Positions 36,408 to 45,128 of a stretch of DNA of 64,000 bases are shown in pieces. Each line of letters starts with the position of its first letter. The stretch's first letter is position 1. Below the pieces are notes generated by a model that was not told the DNA's origin, did not search any database, and saw nothing but the letters and a program-made list of their open reading frames with translations. The position numbers and the translations under genes are program-made. This DNA is from Candidatus Kurthia intestinigallinarum (GTDB lineage Bacteria > Bacillota > Bacilli > Bacillales_A > Planococcaceae). The stretch is taken from positions 1 to 64,000 of the forward strand of contig NZ_JTFC01000036.1 of NCBI RefSeq assembly GCF_003991225.1, in the 5' to 3' direction.

Positions 36408-37395
36408 CTGGTTGCTTATTGTGCTTTTATTAACGGCTTGTAGTGCAACAAAGGCAGAGGAAACGGCTGTACAGAAGCAGGTTACAGTGGGCTTTTTAAT
36501 GGATACATTAAACGAGGAGCGCTGGGTAAAGGACCGTGCCTATTTTACCGAGGAGGTACAGAAGCAAGGTGCGAACATCCAAGTAGCAGTTGCACATGGT
36601 AATGATGCCTTGCAGATTGAACAGGCTGAAAAGATGATTCGTTCACATGTCGATATATTGGTCATTGTGCCACATAATGCCCAGGCGATGGCGGCCATTG
36701 TTCACCAAGCGCATAAGGCAAATATTCAGGTGATTGCGTATGACCGCATTGTAAAAAATGCTGACATTGATTTGTATATTTCCTTTGATAATGAACGTGT
36801 CGGGCAGTTGCAGGCAGAGGAACTGCTAAAAAGCGTACCACAGGGCAATGTGGTGTATATTGGCGGGGCTTCAACGGACCATAATTCGCATTTGCTGAAA
36901 AAAGGTGCTATGAATGTATTTGCACCGCTTATACGAAGCGGCGACATTCGCATTCAGTATGATCAATGGACGAAAAACTGGCAGCCAAAAGAAGCCGCAA
37001 AAGGTATGGAGGAGGCGCTTCGTATTAATCATCATCAGATTGATGCAGTAATTGCCGCCAATGATGCGACAGCCTATGCGGCGATGCAGGTTATTAAGCA
37101 GCAGGGGATGGCGAAAAAAATTGCTGTTATTGGACAAGATGCAGATGCAGTAAATATTCAGGCAATTCAGCAAGGAACACAGCTCGCAACCGTTTATAAA
37201 CCTGTGAAAAAGCTCTCGAGTGTCGCTGCGAAAACAGCTGTATCAATGGCGAAAAAACAGAAAGTCGATATTACCGACTCTATCGATAATGGAAAAAATA
37301 ATATTCCTTCTATTTTATTGGAGCCCATTTTAGTTACGAAAAAAAATATACAAAATACTGTTGTGAAGGATGGGTTTTATCAAGAAGATAAGTGA
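36394..37395 (+). CDS. xylF: XylF-like D-xylose-binding lipoprotein
   Basis: Sugar-binding lipoprotein of about 333 residues. Lipobox LTAC with Cys16. It follows XylF closely: TVGFLMDTLNEERWVKDRAY, ILVIVPHNAQAMAAIV, VIAYDRIVKNADIDLYISFD, NVVYIGGASTDHNSHLLKKG, DAVIAANDATAYAAMQ, VIGQDADAVNIQAI and VVKDGFYQEDK. The gene overlaps the regulator's 3' end, so it is the fourth gene of the sensor operon. A second binding protein here may feed the same permease or tune sensing; that is inference. Start 36394 or 36397; ribosome site AAAGGG is weakly placed. Confidence 0.85.
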   Translation: MMKYSWLLIVLLLTACSATKAEETAVQKQVTVGFLMDTLNEERWVKDRAYFTEEVQKQGANIQVAVAHGNDALQIEQAEKMIRSHVDILVIVPHNAQAMAAIVHQAHKANIQVIAYDRIVKNADIDLYISFDNERVGQLQAEELLKSVPQGNVVYIGGASTDHNSHLLKKGAMNVFAPLIRSGDIRIQYDQWTKNWQPKEAAKGMEEALRINHHQIDAVIAANDATAYAAMQVIKQQGMAKKIAVIGQDADAVNIQAIQQGTQLATVYKPVKKLSSVAAKTAVSMAKKQKVDITDSIDNGKNNIPSILLEPILVTKKNIQNTVVKDGFYQEDK

Positions 37396-37414
37396 ATGTA
37401 GTTATTTAGATATA

Positions 37415-37450
37415 GACGAGCTTATTATCGTGAAATAAGCTCGTTTTTTT
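37415..37450 (+). terminator. Rho-independent terminator
   Basis: ACGAGCTTATT pairs with AATAAGCTCGT around a short loop, then seven T. Closes the sensor operon. Confidence 0.92.
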
Positions 37451-37490
37451 GTTTTTTTATACGCTCACGAATGTACATACATTTGAACGT

Positions 37491-39329
37491 ATGCAAGTGG
37501 AAAAAGAAGTTGTGTCGAATATGACGGAGACATATATTGAGCTATTAAATGTTTCAATAGGTCTTGCGTATTCATCTCCGGATTTTGATGCATTGACTGA
37601 GAGTTCAGCGTTTAGTGACAGTATGGCGGAGTATCAGCAGGCGATTCAGGCACAAAAACAATTTGAGGCACAGCAGCGTGAACTAGCGGAGCAAAAACGA
37701 TTAGAGGAGCAGTATGCTAAGGCGCATCCATTTGAAACCTATTTGAAGGAGAGTTCAGAAGAGGTAGCGAAGGCCTGGGGGAAAGCAGTGAACTATATTG
37801 AAAACCTCCCGATTGATCAGCTTGTCGAGCAGTATGGCTTGCCAGAAGGATTTAAGGCGCTAGGCAAAGCGGAGAAGGAAAGAATTCTTTTTCAAATGGG
37901 TATCATTGGTGCAGCAGGAAGTCTTATTAGTGATACGGCTATCGGGGCAGTTTCTACATATAATTCAATTGAGAACGCAGTAGACACAGCTACTCTAAAA
38001 ATGGCCGGATTAAAGCCACCTAAATACATGGAATACAAAATGGAGCAAGATAAAAAAGCCTTAACAGACACCTATAATCTAGTGGCCACAGAGGAAGGCC
38101 GCGCCCAACTAAAAGAGGGCGTCACAAAAATGATAGGGAACATAACTCAAAATGTAAAAAATGGTGACTCCTACGCAATAGGTGGCTATGTATTTAATAC
38201 GGCGACATTATTTGTTCCAGGCGCAGGCCCTGCAGCCGGTGTAGCTAAAATGGGTACAACTGCCGGAAAAATTAGTAGTTCGGTTATCAAACAGGGAAAA
38301 GCTTTGAAGGCGGGTACTATTAGCAATCTAAATATGAAGGGTATAGTATATGATGTAAATAAGAATACTGATTTACTCGCAAATAAGCCACTAAAATTAA
38401 AATCAACTATAAATAATATTTCAAACAAGGTAACAGATAAGGTAACAAATAAGGTTAAAAAAGTTGCCAAAGTGAGCAAAGATTTAGGAAAAGATTTAAG
38501 TGAAGATATATCCTATCTTGTAAAAAAATCTATTCAACTTACTGAGAATGCTGTTACCCCAGATGGAGAATTTTTAGCTGTAAAGAAAATGGGCTCTTCT
38601 AATAAAGATAATCACGTTTACTTCTCTAAGACGAAAGAGAATATTAGTTCTTCACAAGAAGGTAAAAAAATTAAAGTAATTCAAGATATTTTTTCCGCAC
38701 CTGTGAAAATTTCTCCTAAAGAATTTAATGAAATCAGAGAAAATATAGAGCGCCCTCATATTAAAGAGCATTTTTATAAATTTATTGATTTTCAAAAATC
38801 AGGAAATCATATAAAGCACGAAAAAATGAATGAGTTATTGTTAGCGATTCAAAATGCAAATTTCAAAGGAGATATTAAACTAACAGAAGAAGATTTGAAT
38901 TGTATTCGCCGTACAATGCGGTCTCTTGGGGTTGAAGAACAATATGATGAGGCATTAAGACATGGAAAGGTAATTTCTTATGCAAAATATTATGAAAAAC
39001 GTGTTGGAACAGAACGCTATAATAATGAACGAGCTCCATACTTAGCAGTCGACGATCGTCCTCATGCTCATCATATACTTTATAAAAAAGGAAAAGGTCA
39101 AGCTCAGCAAAGTTTAGTAAAAGAAGGCCAAGCCATTCTAAAAAAAGTTGATATTGATCCCATACTCAGTTTGTATAATTTAGTGATTGCACCAAATCGT
39201 AGGCAGCATAATAAAGAAAATCTAGAAGCTGTTGTGGTAGCATTAAGAGAAGCGGATAAAAAGGGTGCAACAAGAGAAGAAATCATAGAAATACTAGTTA
39301 AAAATGGTGAAGTCGCTAAAGATGTATAA
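37491..39329 (+). CDS. Polymorphic toxin with C-terminal AHH nuclease domain
   Basis: Toxin of about 612 residues. Residues up to about 100 are helical with a Gln/Glu-rich coiled coil (QAQKQFEAQQRELAEQKR), then a hydrophobic Gly/Ala stretch (LFVPGAGPAAGVAKMG) like the pre-toxin region of LXG proteins. The C-terminal 90 residues carry DDRPHAHHILYKKGKG, the Ala-His-His signature, followed by NLVIAPNRRQHNKEN with the second conserved His: this is the AHH family of the HNH/EndoVII nuclease fold, expected to cut nucleic acid. No LXG or WXG secretion domain and no good ribosome site is seen; the start is uncertain (ATG 37491 or 37521). The last 1 kb is more AT-rich than the first 0.8 kb. The next gene is the likely antidote. 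Confidence 0.78.
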   Translation: MQVEKEVVSNMTETYIELLNVSIGLAYSSPDFDALTESSAFSDSMAEYQQAIQAQKQFEAQQRELAEQKRLEEQYAKAHPFETYLKESSEEVAKAWGKAVNYIENLPIDQLVEQYGLPEGFKALGKAEKERILFQMGIIGAAGSLISDTAIGAVSTYNSIENAVDTATLKMAGLKPPKYMEYKMEQDKKALTDTYNLVATEEGRAQLKEGVTKMIGNITQNVKNGDSYAIGGYVFNTATLFVPGAGPAAGVAKMGTTAGKISSSVIKQGKALKAGTISNLNMKGIVYDVNKNTDLLANKPLKLKSTINNISNKVTDKVTNKVKKVAKVSKDLGKDLSEDISYLVKKSIQLTENAVTPDGEFLAVKKMGSSNKDNHVYFSKTKENISSSQEGKKIKVIQDIFSAPVKISPKEFNEIRENIERPHIKEHFYKFIDFQKSGNHIKHEKMNELLLAIQNANFKGDIKLTEEDLNCIRRTMRSLGVEEQYDEALRHGKVISYAKYYEKRVGTERYNNERAPYLAVDDRPHAHHILYKKGKGQAQQSLVKEGQAILKKVDIDPILSLYNLVIAPNRRQHNKENLEAVVVALREADKKGATREEIIEILVKNGEVAKDV

Positions 39330-39347
39330 AAATGGAGGTATTTAAGG

Positions 39348-41219
39348 ATGGAAAATAAAAAACCAAACACACCGTTATTAAATCAAACGGTACAGAAGGC
39401 GATCAGAGAAGGGAAGCTAGACGTCCTGCAACAGCTAGACGAAAATAACGAGGATGTATTGCATGCCTATACACCGGTTGGAACGGTTTTACATTTAGCC
39501 GCTGAATCAAATCAATTAGCGATTGTGAAATGGCTTCTAGAAAGTGGAATGGATATTGATGAAGAATCCTTCCCTTATAAAGATACAGCGATAAAATCAG
39601 CTGCGGCAAAAGGCCATTATGAGATGGTGCGCTATTTATTACAACAGGGGGCTGCGATAAATTTTGAACCGCCTCATCCCTATAAAGATGTCCTATTCGG
39701 TGCTATTCGATCTGGAAATAAAGAAGTTGTCCAACTGTTAATCGACTATGGTGTGGATACGACGATTCGTTATTTTGAACGAAAAGATGCCGAGGTGATG
39801 GCGAAAGAACAAAATCAAACGGAAATTCTAGCACTCATTCAGGCCCATAATGCGACCTTACCCGCCGACCATGTGCCGCGTACAACGCCTAAAGAGGAAT
39901 ATGATGATGAAGACGAGGACTATGAGGATGAAGACGAGGAAGAATACGAAGAACCATCCAGTCATGCGGTAATTCGTGCGGCGTTTGAAGAGGTGTACGG
40001 TCCGATTCAAACGACCTATTATCAAAACTTCCCTTCTGAAGTCCCGATTCAGGCGCATATTATTGCCCCATCAGCCGCCCATCCGTATTATGTTTTATTT
40101 ACAACAGGTATGAGTGACCGCGCGGTTGGATACAACCTGTTATATGTGGAAAATATGATGAAAGTACCTGCAGATTGGCTTGAAGGCGGGGCAGACTGGT
40201 TGGATCGAGAAAAAATATGGCCGATTAATTGGTTGATTAAATTAGCATGTATTCCGCATGATGAAAACGTTCAGCCGGCTCGAGGGGTCATCGTCCCCAA
40301 CAAAGGGGATTTAGCAGACCCGTATGGCATTGAAACCTATTTAAGCTGTATGTTAATTTCTGCTCCTACTGATTCAGATATCCAGCACTTGCAGGTAGAA
40401 GGCGAAGAAATTCGCATCGATGAATTGGTGCCAGTATATAAAGCGGAGTGGCAGTATGCGGAAGCAAATGGCTATACGGCTTTACAAGAAAAATTAACAG
40501 CGGCACGGGTCCAGGAAGTCATTGATTTTCAACGTCCTGCCGTTGTGGAGAAGTCGGTAGACGATGGACAGCCCAATTCGAAAGTGGCGGCAAAAATAAC
40601 GGAAGCGTTAACAGATGAAGAAAAAGTACGTGAAAATTTCGAAAAAGAGTATGGGCCGATTGCCATTCAAATATCAAATTTATTAGAAGAAGAAAATCCG
40701 ACGCTTACGATTACAGGAAATATTATTTATCCAACGAAAAAACATCCATATTATGTTGTTTTCACATTGGGTGTTAGTAATCATCTCCCGCCAAATGTAA
40801 CGCACAATGAAGCATATGAAATGATGATGAAATTACCACTTAATTGGGTCGCTTCTGAAGGGGAATGGACACTTCCTGAAAAAAACTGGCCTTTACGCAT
40901 GATGGCGGAATTTGGATATAGCGCACGTAAAAAGCTGCAGAAGATTTATGGCTATACGACGTTCCCTATTGAAGGGAACGCATTAAAGATTTTATCGAAT
41001 CATACAAAAATGACCCATTTATTAGCAAGAGAACCAAATGAATTCTCTATTTCTGGTACAGTTGTAGAAAAAGTTTTAATTGTAGCACATCAACTTATCC
41101 CAATTTATGAATCTGAAATGGATTATGCCGAAGGGATTTATGGAGCTGATGTACTACGGTTGTTAGAAAAACAACAGGCAGATAATATATTAGTTGTGAA
41201 TCGACCACCATCTGTCTAA
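39348..41219 (+). CDS. Ankyrin-SUFU-SUFU protein, probable immunity protein to the AHH toxin
   Basis: Cytoplasmic protein of 623 residues. Ankyrin repeats cover about 12-170 (GTVLHLAAESNQLAIVKWLL, KSAAAKGHYEMVRYLLQQG, GAIRSGNKEVVQLLIDYG). An Asp/Glu-only linker lies at 183-202. Two suppressor-of-fused domains follow, near 207-400 (FEEVYGPI ... HPYYVLFTTGMSD) and 425-615 (FEKEYGPI ... HPYYVVFTLGVSN); their shared blocks show an internal duplication. Both SUFU and ankyrin proteins are known immunity families in bacterial polymorphic toxin systems. GGAGG lies before the ATG, 18 bases after the toxin stop. Two domains may neutralise different nucleases. Confidence 0.8.
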   Translation: MENKKPNTPLLNQTVQKAIREGKLDVLQQLDENNEDVLHAYTPVGTVLHLAAESNQLAIVKWLLESGMDIDEESFPYKDTAIKSAAAKGHYEMVRYLLQQGAAINFEPPHPYKDVLFGAIRSGNKEVVQLLIDYGVDTTIRYFERKDAEVMAKEQNQTEILALIQAHNATLPADHVPRTTPKEEYDDEDEDYEDEDEEEYEEPSSHAVIRAAFEEVYGPIQTTYYQNFPSEVPIQAHIIAPSAAHPYYVLFTTGMSDRAVGYNLLYVENMMKVPADWLEGGADWLDREKIWPINWLIKLACIPHDENVQPARGVIVPNKGDLADPYGIETYLSCMLISAPTDSDIQHLQVEGEEIRIDELVPVYKAEWQYAEANGYTALQEKLTAARVQEVIDFQRPAVVEKSVDDGQPNSKVAAKITEALTDEEKVRENFEKEYGPIAIQISNLLEEENPTLTITGNIIYPTKKHPYYVVFTLGVSNHLPPNVTHNEAYEMMMKLPLNWVASEGEWTLPEKNWPLRMMAEFGYSARKKLQKIYGYTTFPIEGNALKILSNHTKMTHLLAREPNEFSISGTVVEKVLIVAHQLIPIYESEMDYAEGIYGADVLRLLEKQQADNILVVNRPPSV

Positions 41220-41224
41220 AAAAG

Positions 41225-41248
41225 ACACGGAGAAATCCGTGTTTTTTT
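41225..41248 (+). terminator. Rho-independent terminator with GAAA loop
   Basis: ACACGGA pairs with TCCGTGT around the tetraloop GAAA, followed by a T-run. The same 18-base hairpin occurs in inverted orientation at 53616-53633. Confidence 0.9.
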
Positions 41249-41421
41249 ATTTTAATATCAATATAGGACTTTTATCTATTTAAAAATAATTTAAATTATG
41301 TCAAAAGTTTAAAATAATTGTAATAATATGTTTTTTATATTACGATTTTAACTATGTTTATTAATTATTTGATTTTTCAGATAGTTATAAGCGATTTTAA
41401 TATTATGATGGGGGTTATTAC

Positions 41422-44406
41422 ATGAAAAAAGGCGTATCAATTGCCGTAGCTACAGTTCTAACACTTAATTTAACGACTTTACCAATCCTAAGTTATGCAA
41501 CCGAATCGGAGACAAAAAACAGTGTACGTGCGAACACTGAAAATACCACCGCTTCTGTACAACCATTCTCTTTAAAGAATAGCGCATATTTAGCAGACTA
41601 TGAGGCACTTTTTAAAATTGATTCTTCTCATATAAAGTCCATCAAAAACAATGGTGGCATTTATCATAAATCATTGCTAGATTATGCGATTGATGGTGAT
41701 ACAACTACGCACTGGGAAACAGGAAAGCCGAACAGTGATACATTTACGAATGAAGTCATATTTACATTTAATGATACGGAAGAGCTAAGTCGAATTATTT
41801 ACACCCCTCGCCCAGGTGGTAAAGGGTTTGCACAGCAATTCGAAATTTATACTTCTACTTCCGAAGCAGAAGATGATTTTACACGCGTAACTGTAGGCGA
41901 ATATACTAGTTCGACGAATGATACGATTGAAATTCAATTTGCAAATACAGAATTTAAACGTTTAAAATTCGTTTTTAAAAAGGCCAATGCAAATTGGGCA
42001 GCCGCAGGGGAATTTTCCTTTTACAAACAAGACCAAATAGCTGAAGAGATGAACAGCCTTTTCTCAAATAATCTAATGGCAGAAGTAAGCACAGCCTATA
42101 ATTCACCCGCTAAAATTGAGGAGCTTGAAAAGCAAATTGCAAAGCACCCGCTTTCTGAAGAATACAAATCACAAATTTCCTTAGCGAAAAAAATTGTCAA
42201 TGGGGAGTTGCAAACAGAGGGACGCATTATCACAGCTGAACAGCGTGGAAATATGGCGAGTTATGCACAGCAAACATTAAAAATGCCCTATGGCTCAAAT
42301 TCGCAGCCTACAGGAATTGCTGCTCTAGTTGGGGAGGAATTAACCGTCTATGTAGAGGCAGATAGCACACAGCCACTACCACAACTCATGTTTACCCAGC
42401 AGGAGGGAAGCTGGAATGCGTGGAATCGAACGGTTAATTTAAAGCCAGGAAAAAATGTCTTTACTGTACCCGCAATTTATACGGGGAATGTGACACAAGG
42501 TGGCGCTGTCTATATTATCAATCCTTACACTGCTGAACAACAGAAAAAAGCGCCGGTTTTACGTTTTGAAGGTGGGGAGCGTTTCCCTTTATTTAAAAAA
42601 GGAGATGATGTTGCGGTATTTAAAAGCTTTTTAGAAACCTATCAGCAGCGACTAGCGAAAGATGTTGAAGCCCACCCGGAGGTAAAGGACCGTCAATTAA
42701 TTGATGTGACTGAAATTATGAGTGATCGCATCTTATTTACAGGTACCGCTTCAGAAGCATATAAGCAATTTATTACTAATGATGTCAATCCGCAAACGAC
42801 CGTTAGTGGATATGATAGATGGATTAAGAAACTATTTGATTTTACGGGTTTTGACAGTAGTAAGACAGTGCATACACCAGGAGAAATTCGTGAAAATATT
42901 CGATTAATGCAGCCCTATGGTGCGATGTATGCAGCAGGGAATCATACCGGTATACAGCGCAGCACCGTCCCCTTCTTATTTAGTGGGGATTTTAGTAAAA
43001 CATATCCAGGCTGGGGCCTAACCCATGAAATTGGGCATCGAATGGCGGTTGGCATGCGAGAGTACGGAGAAGTGACAAATAATATGGTCTCGATGGCAAT
43101 GTCAGTAGAGTATAATGCGCTCGATAATCGAATTCCATATGAAACGATTTACAAGCATGTTATTAAAGAAAACCAAAAATCGATGACGGCACAAGGATTA
43201 TCCGAACGCTTAGGTGCTTTTTGGCAGCTAGAATTAGCTCATCCAGGTTACTGGGCTGAACTGAATAAACTTTACCGTGAACAGCCTGTTTCCTTACCAG
43301 AGGGTGATTACTCAAAGCAGCAATATTTAATTCAATATTCTTCAGAAGTGTTAGAAAAGGACCTAAGTAGCTACTTTGCGCGACATGGCTTCACTGTAGG
43401 TGATGATACGAAAGAGAAAACGAGCATTTATGAGGCGCCGACAAAGATTTGGTATTTAAATAATAGTGTGATTTCTTATAAAGGACATGGCTTTTCCGAG
43501 GACGCGCAGCCACAAGTTGATTTAACGCATGCAGCAACTAAAAATACGATTTCACTAGAGATGGACCCAGACAATCAAGAGCATGTACTTGGTTATGAAA
43601 TTTACCGAGATGGTAAGCTTTTAGCATTCACTGCAACGAATAGCTTCACCGAGGAAATCACAGAAGATGCGACCTATCAAGTTGTTGCATACGATAAAAA
43701 GCTAAAGGCTTTAGAAGCTGTAGAAGTTCATACTACACAGCCTGAATTATCAATTGAACATCACGTAACCATTCCTGTAAATAGTGAATTTACGCCAAGT
43801 GATTACGTGACGGCTAAAAATAGCGCGGGTGACACTATTACTGATGAAGTTTCTATTACATCTAATGTCGATACAAAAGTTCCTGGTGATTATACAGTGA
43901 TCTATAAAATAGAGCAGGAGGGTCAGCAAAAAACGAAGAAAATGCGTGTTGTTGTTGCCAATCAGGTGACCTATACTTCAGATATTGACCCTGTATCAGC
44001 CACCATTGCATGGGGCGGCTTCCAGCGAGATAAATCGCCAGCAGGCAAATCCATTCATTTACTTCGTCAGGGTGTCGATACGACATACAAAAAAGGGCTT
44101 GGTACACACGCTCGCTCAACAGTCATTTATGATTTGAGTAACAGGGACTATGATTACTTTGAAAGCTATATTGGTATTGATCAGGAGATGCAGAATAATA
44201 CCTCCTCGTCTGCTCGTTTTGAAGTATCAGTGGACGGTAAGCAAGTGTATGGCAGTAACACCTTTTATTCTACTACTTCAAGCGGTTTCGTAAATGTTTC
44301 ATTGAAGGGCGCAAAGGAGCTGAAGCTTGTCACAACGGATGCTGGCATTAATGGAAATGCAGCAGATCATACGGTATGGGCTGATGCGAAGTTTGTAAAA
44401 CGATAG
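41422..44406 (+). CDS. Secreted M60-family zinc metallopeptidase with F5/8 and NPCBM domains
   Basis: Large exported protein of 994 residues. The signal peptide ends near residue 28 (ILSYA). An F5/8 type C (discoidin) carbohydrate-binding domain lies at about 60-215 (YAIDGDTTTHWETG). The M60/enhancin-like catalytic core spans about 290-640, with zinc motif HEIGH at 535-539 (GLTHEIGHRMAVGMREYGEV) and the following NNMVSMAMSVEYN. A fibronectin- or Ig-like region and an Ig-like domain (GDYTVIYKIEQEG) precede a C-terminal NPCBM domain (about 850-994, GVDTTYKKGLGTHARSTVIY). M60 enzymes cut mucin-type glycoproteins, so a host- or glycan-directed role is likely. GATGGGGG precedes the ATG. Confidence 0.88.
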   Translation: MKKGVSIAVATVLTLNLTTLPILSYATESETKNSVRANTENTTASVQPFSLKNSAYLADYEALFKIDSSHIKSIKNNGGIYHKSLLDYAIDGDTTTHWETGKPNSDTFTNEVIFTFNDTEELSRIIYTPRPGGKGFAQQFEIYTSTSEAEDDFTRVTVGEYTSSTNDTIEIQFANTEFKRLKFVFKKANANWAAAGEFSFYKQDQIAEEMNSLFSNNLMAEVSTAYNSPAKIEELEKQIAKHPLSEEYKSQISLAKKIVNGELQTEGRIITAEQRGNMASYAQQTLKMPYGSNSQPTGIAALVGEELTVYVEADSTQPLPQLMFTQQEGSWNAWNRTVNLKPGKNVFTVPAIYTGNVTQGGAVYIINPYTAEQQKKAPVLRFEGGERFPLFKKGDDVAVFKSFLETYQQRLAKDVEAHPEVKDRQLIDVTEIMSDRILFTGTASEAYKQFITNDVNPQTTVSGYDRWIKKLFDFTGFDSSKTVHTPGEIRENIRLMQPYGAMYAAGNHTGIQRSTVPFLFSGDFSKTYPGWGLTHEIGHRMAVGMREYGEVTNNMVSMAMSVEYNALDNRIPYETIYKHVIKENQKSMTAQGLSERLGAFWQLELAHPGYWAELNKLYREQPVSLPEGDYSKQQYLIQYSSEVLEKDLSSYFARHGFTVGDDTKEKTSIYEAPTKIWYLNNSVISYKGHGFSEDAQPQVDLTHAATKNTISLEMDPDNQEHVLGYEIYRDGKLLAFTATNSFTEEITEDATYQVVAYDKKLKALEAVEVHTTQPELSIEHHVTIPVNSEFTPSDYVTAKNSAGDTITDEVSITSNVDTKVPGDYTVIYKIEQEGQQKTKKMRVVVANQVTYTSDIDPVSATIAWGGFQRDKSPAGKSIHLLRQGVDTTYKKGLGTHARSTVIYDLSNRDYDYFESYIGIDQEMQNNTSSSARFEVSVDGKQVYGSNTFYSTTSSGFVNVSLKGAKELKLVTTDAGINGNAADHTVWADAKFVKR

Positions 44407-45128
44407 TGTTTGTTAGAAATGCTTTATTAAAAATCGTCAAAAGCTCAACTAGCGTCTTTTGACTACGACATAATTTTAAATATGTGCCAAACAAAGCCTA
44501 AAGACGCAGGGAATATAAGCATTTGCATAACTATTTTGTATTTAAAAGCTGAACTAGCATAATTTAATATGAATGTAAGCGATAGTTATTAACTTTAAGC
44601 ATAGAAAAAGGCTTGTTTTTGCCCGAAATGAGGCGAAAACAGCCTTTTTTGTTTCTCCGAGGGATCATTTTTGTCGAGCTTTAAGCGTGGATCTGGGCAT
44701 TTGCTAGCGCGATTCTAGAAAACAGCAAGATGCTTGATTAATTTTCATTTTTCTATGTTGAAAACGACCTTTACAGTCCCGAAAATGACGAAAAAGGGGC
44801 GAAATCTGGGCTCTAAGGGGTACTTTTTAAGTTATTTTTATGCTATATGATACCAAGCATGCACAATTATCCTGCAAAGAAATGATAATGATTTATGAAA
44901 ACCTCCTACTCGAATAGATACTTGTTAAATGAACAGGCTTATTCTCATAGTGCTGACACATATTTATTGATATGTCGTAGCCAAAACACGCTTTCTAAGG
45001 TGATGCGCGATTTCTGACGATAGGATTGGTGAGCTACCATATGAAAAAAATCGGTGTTAATTTTTTGGGTATAGAGAGAAGAGGAATTTGATAGACTAAG
45101 CTCATCAAGAAATGAAAGAAGGATGCAT
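44407..45128. other. Long intergenic region with hairpins and a Fur-like site
   Basis: No gene was found in these 722 bases. GTCAAAAG (44436-44443) pairs with CTTTTGAC (44456-44463). AAAAGCTCAACTAGC (44439) recurs as AAAAGCTGAACTAGC (44546). TGATAATGATTTATG (44883-44897) resembles a Fur box in its left half. A stretch near 44777-44814 repeats the CCCGAAA...GGCGAAA wording of the terminator-like hairpin at 44605. Confidence 0.5.
44605..44650. terminator. Bidirectional terminator-like hairpin
   Basis: AAAAAGGCT-GTTTT-GCC pairs with GGC-AAAAC-AGCCTTTTTT with a few mismatches; A- and T-runs flank it. It is 200 bases after the peptidase stop. Confidence 0.65.

Noticed and set aside
39887-39953. 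GAT/GAA-rich tract as a simple-sequence repeat
   Set aside because: It encodes the acidic linker of the Ank-SUFU protein in frame and its units vary, so it is coding low complexity rather than a variable repeat.
44883-44897. Fur-like TGATAATGATTTATG as a functional operator
   Set aside because: Only the left half matches and no iron-related gene follows; kept only as a note on the intergenic region.
45041-45091. 16-codon frame starting MKKIGVNF upstream of ada
   Set aside because: Too short, with a poor ribosome site and no attenuator structure to make it a leader peptide.
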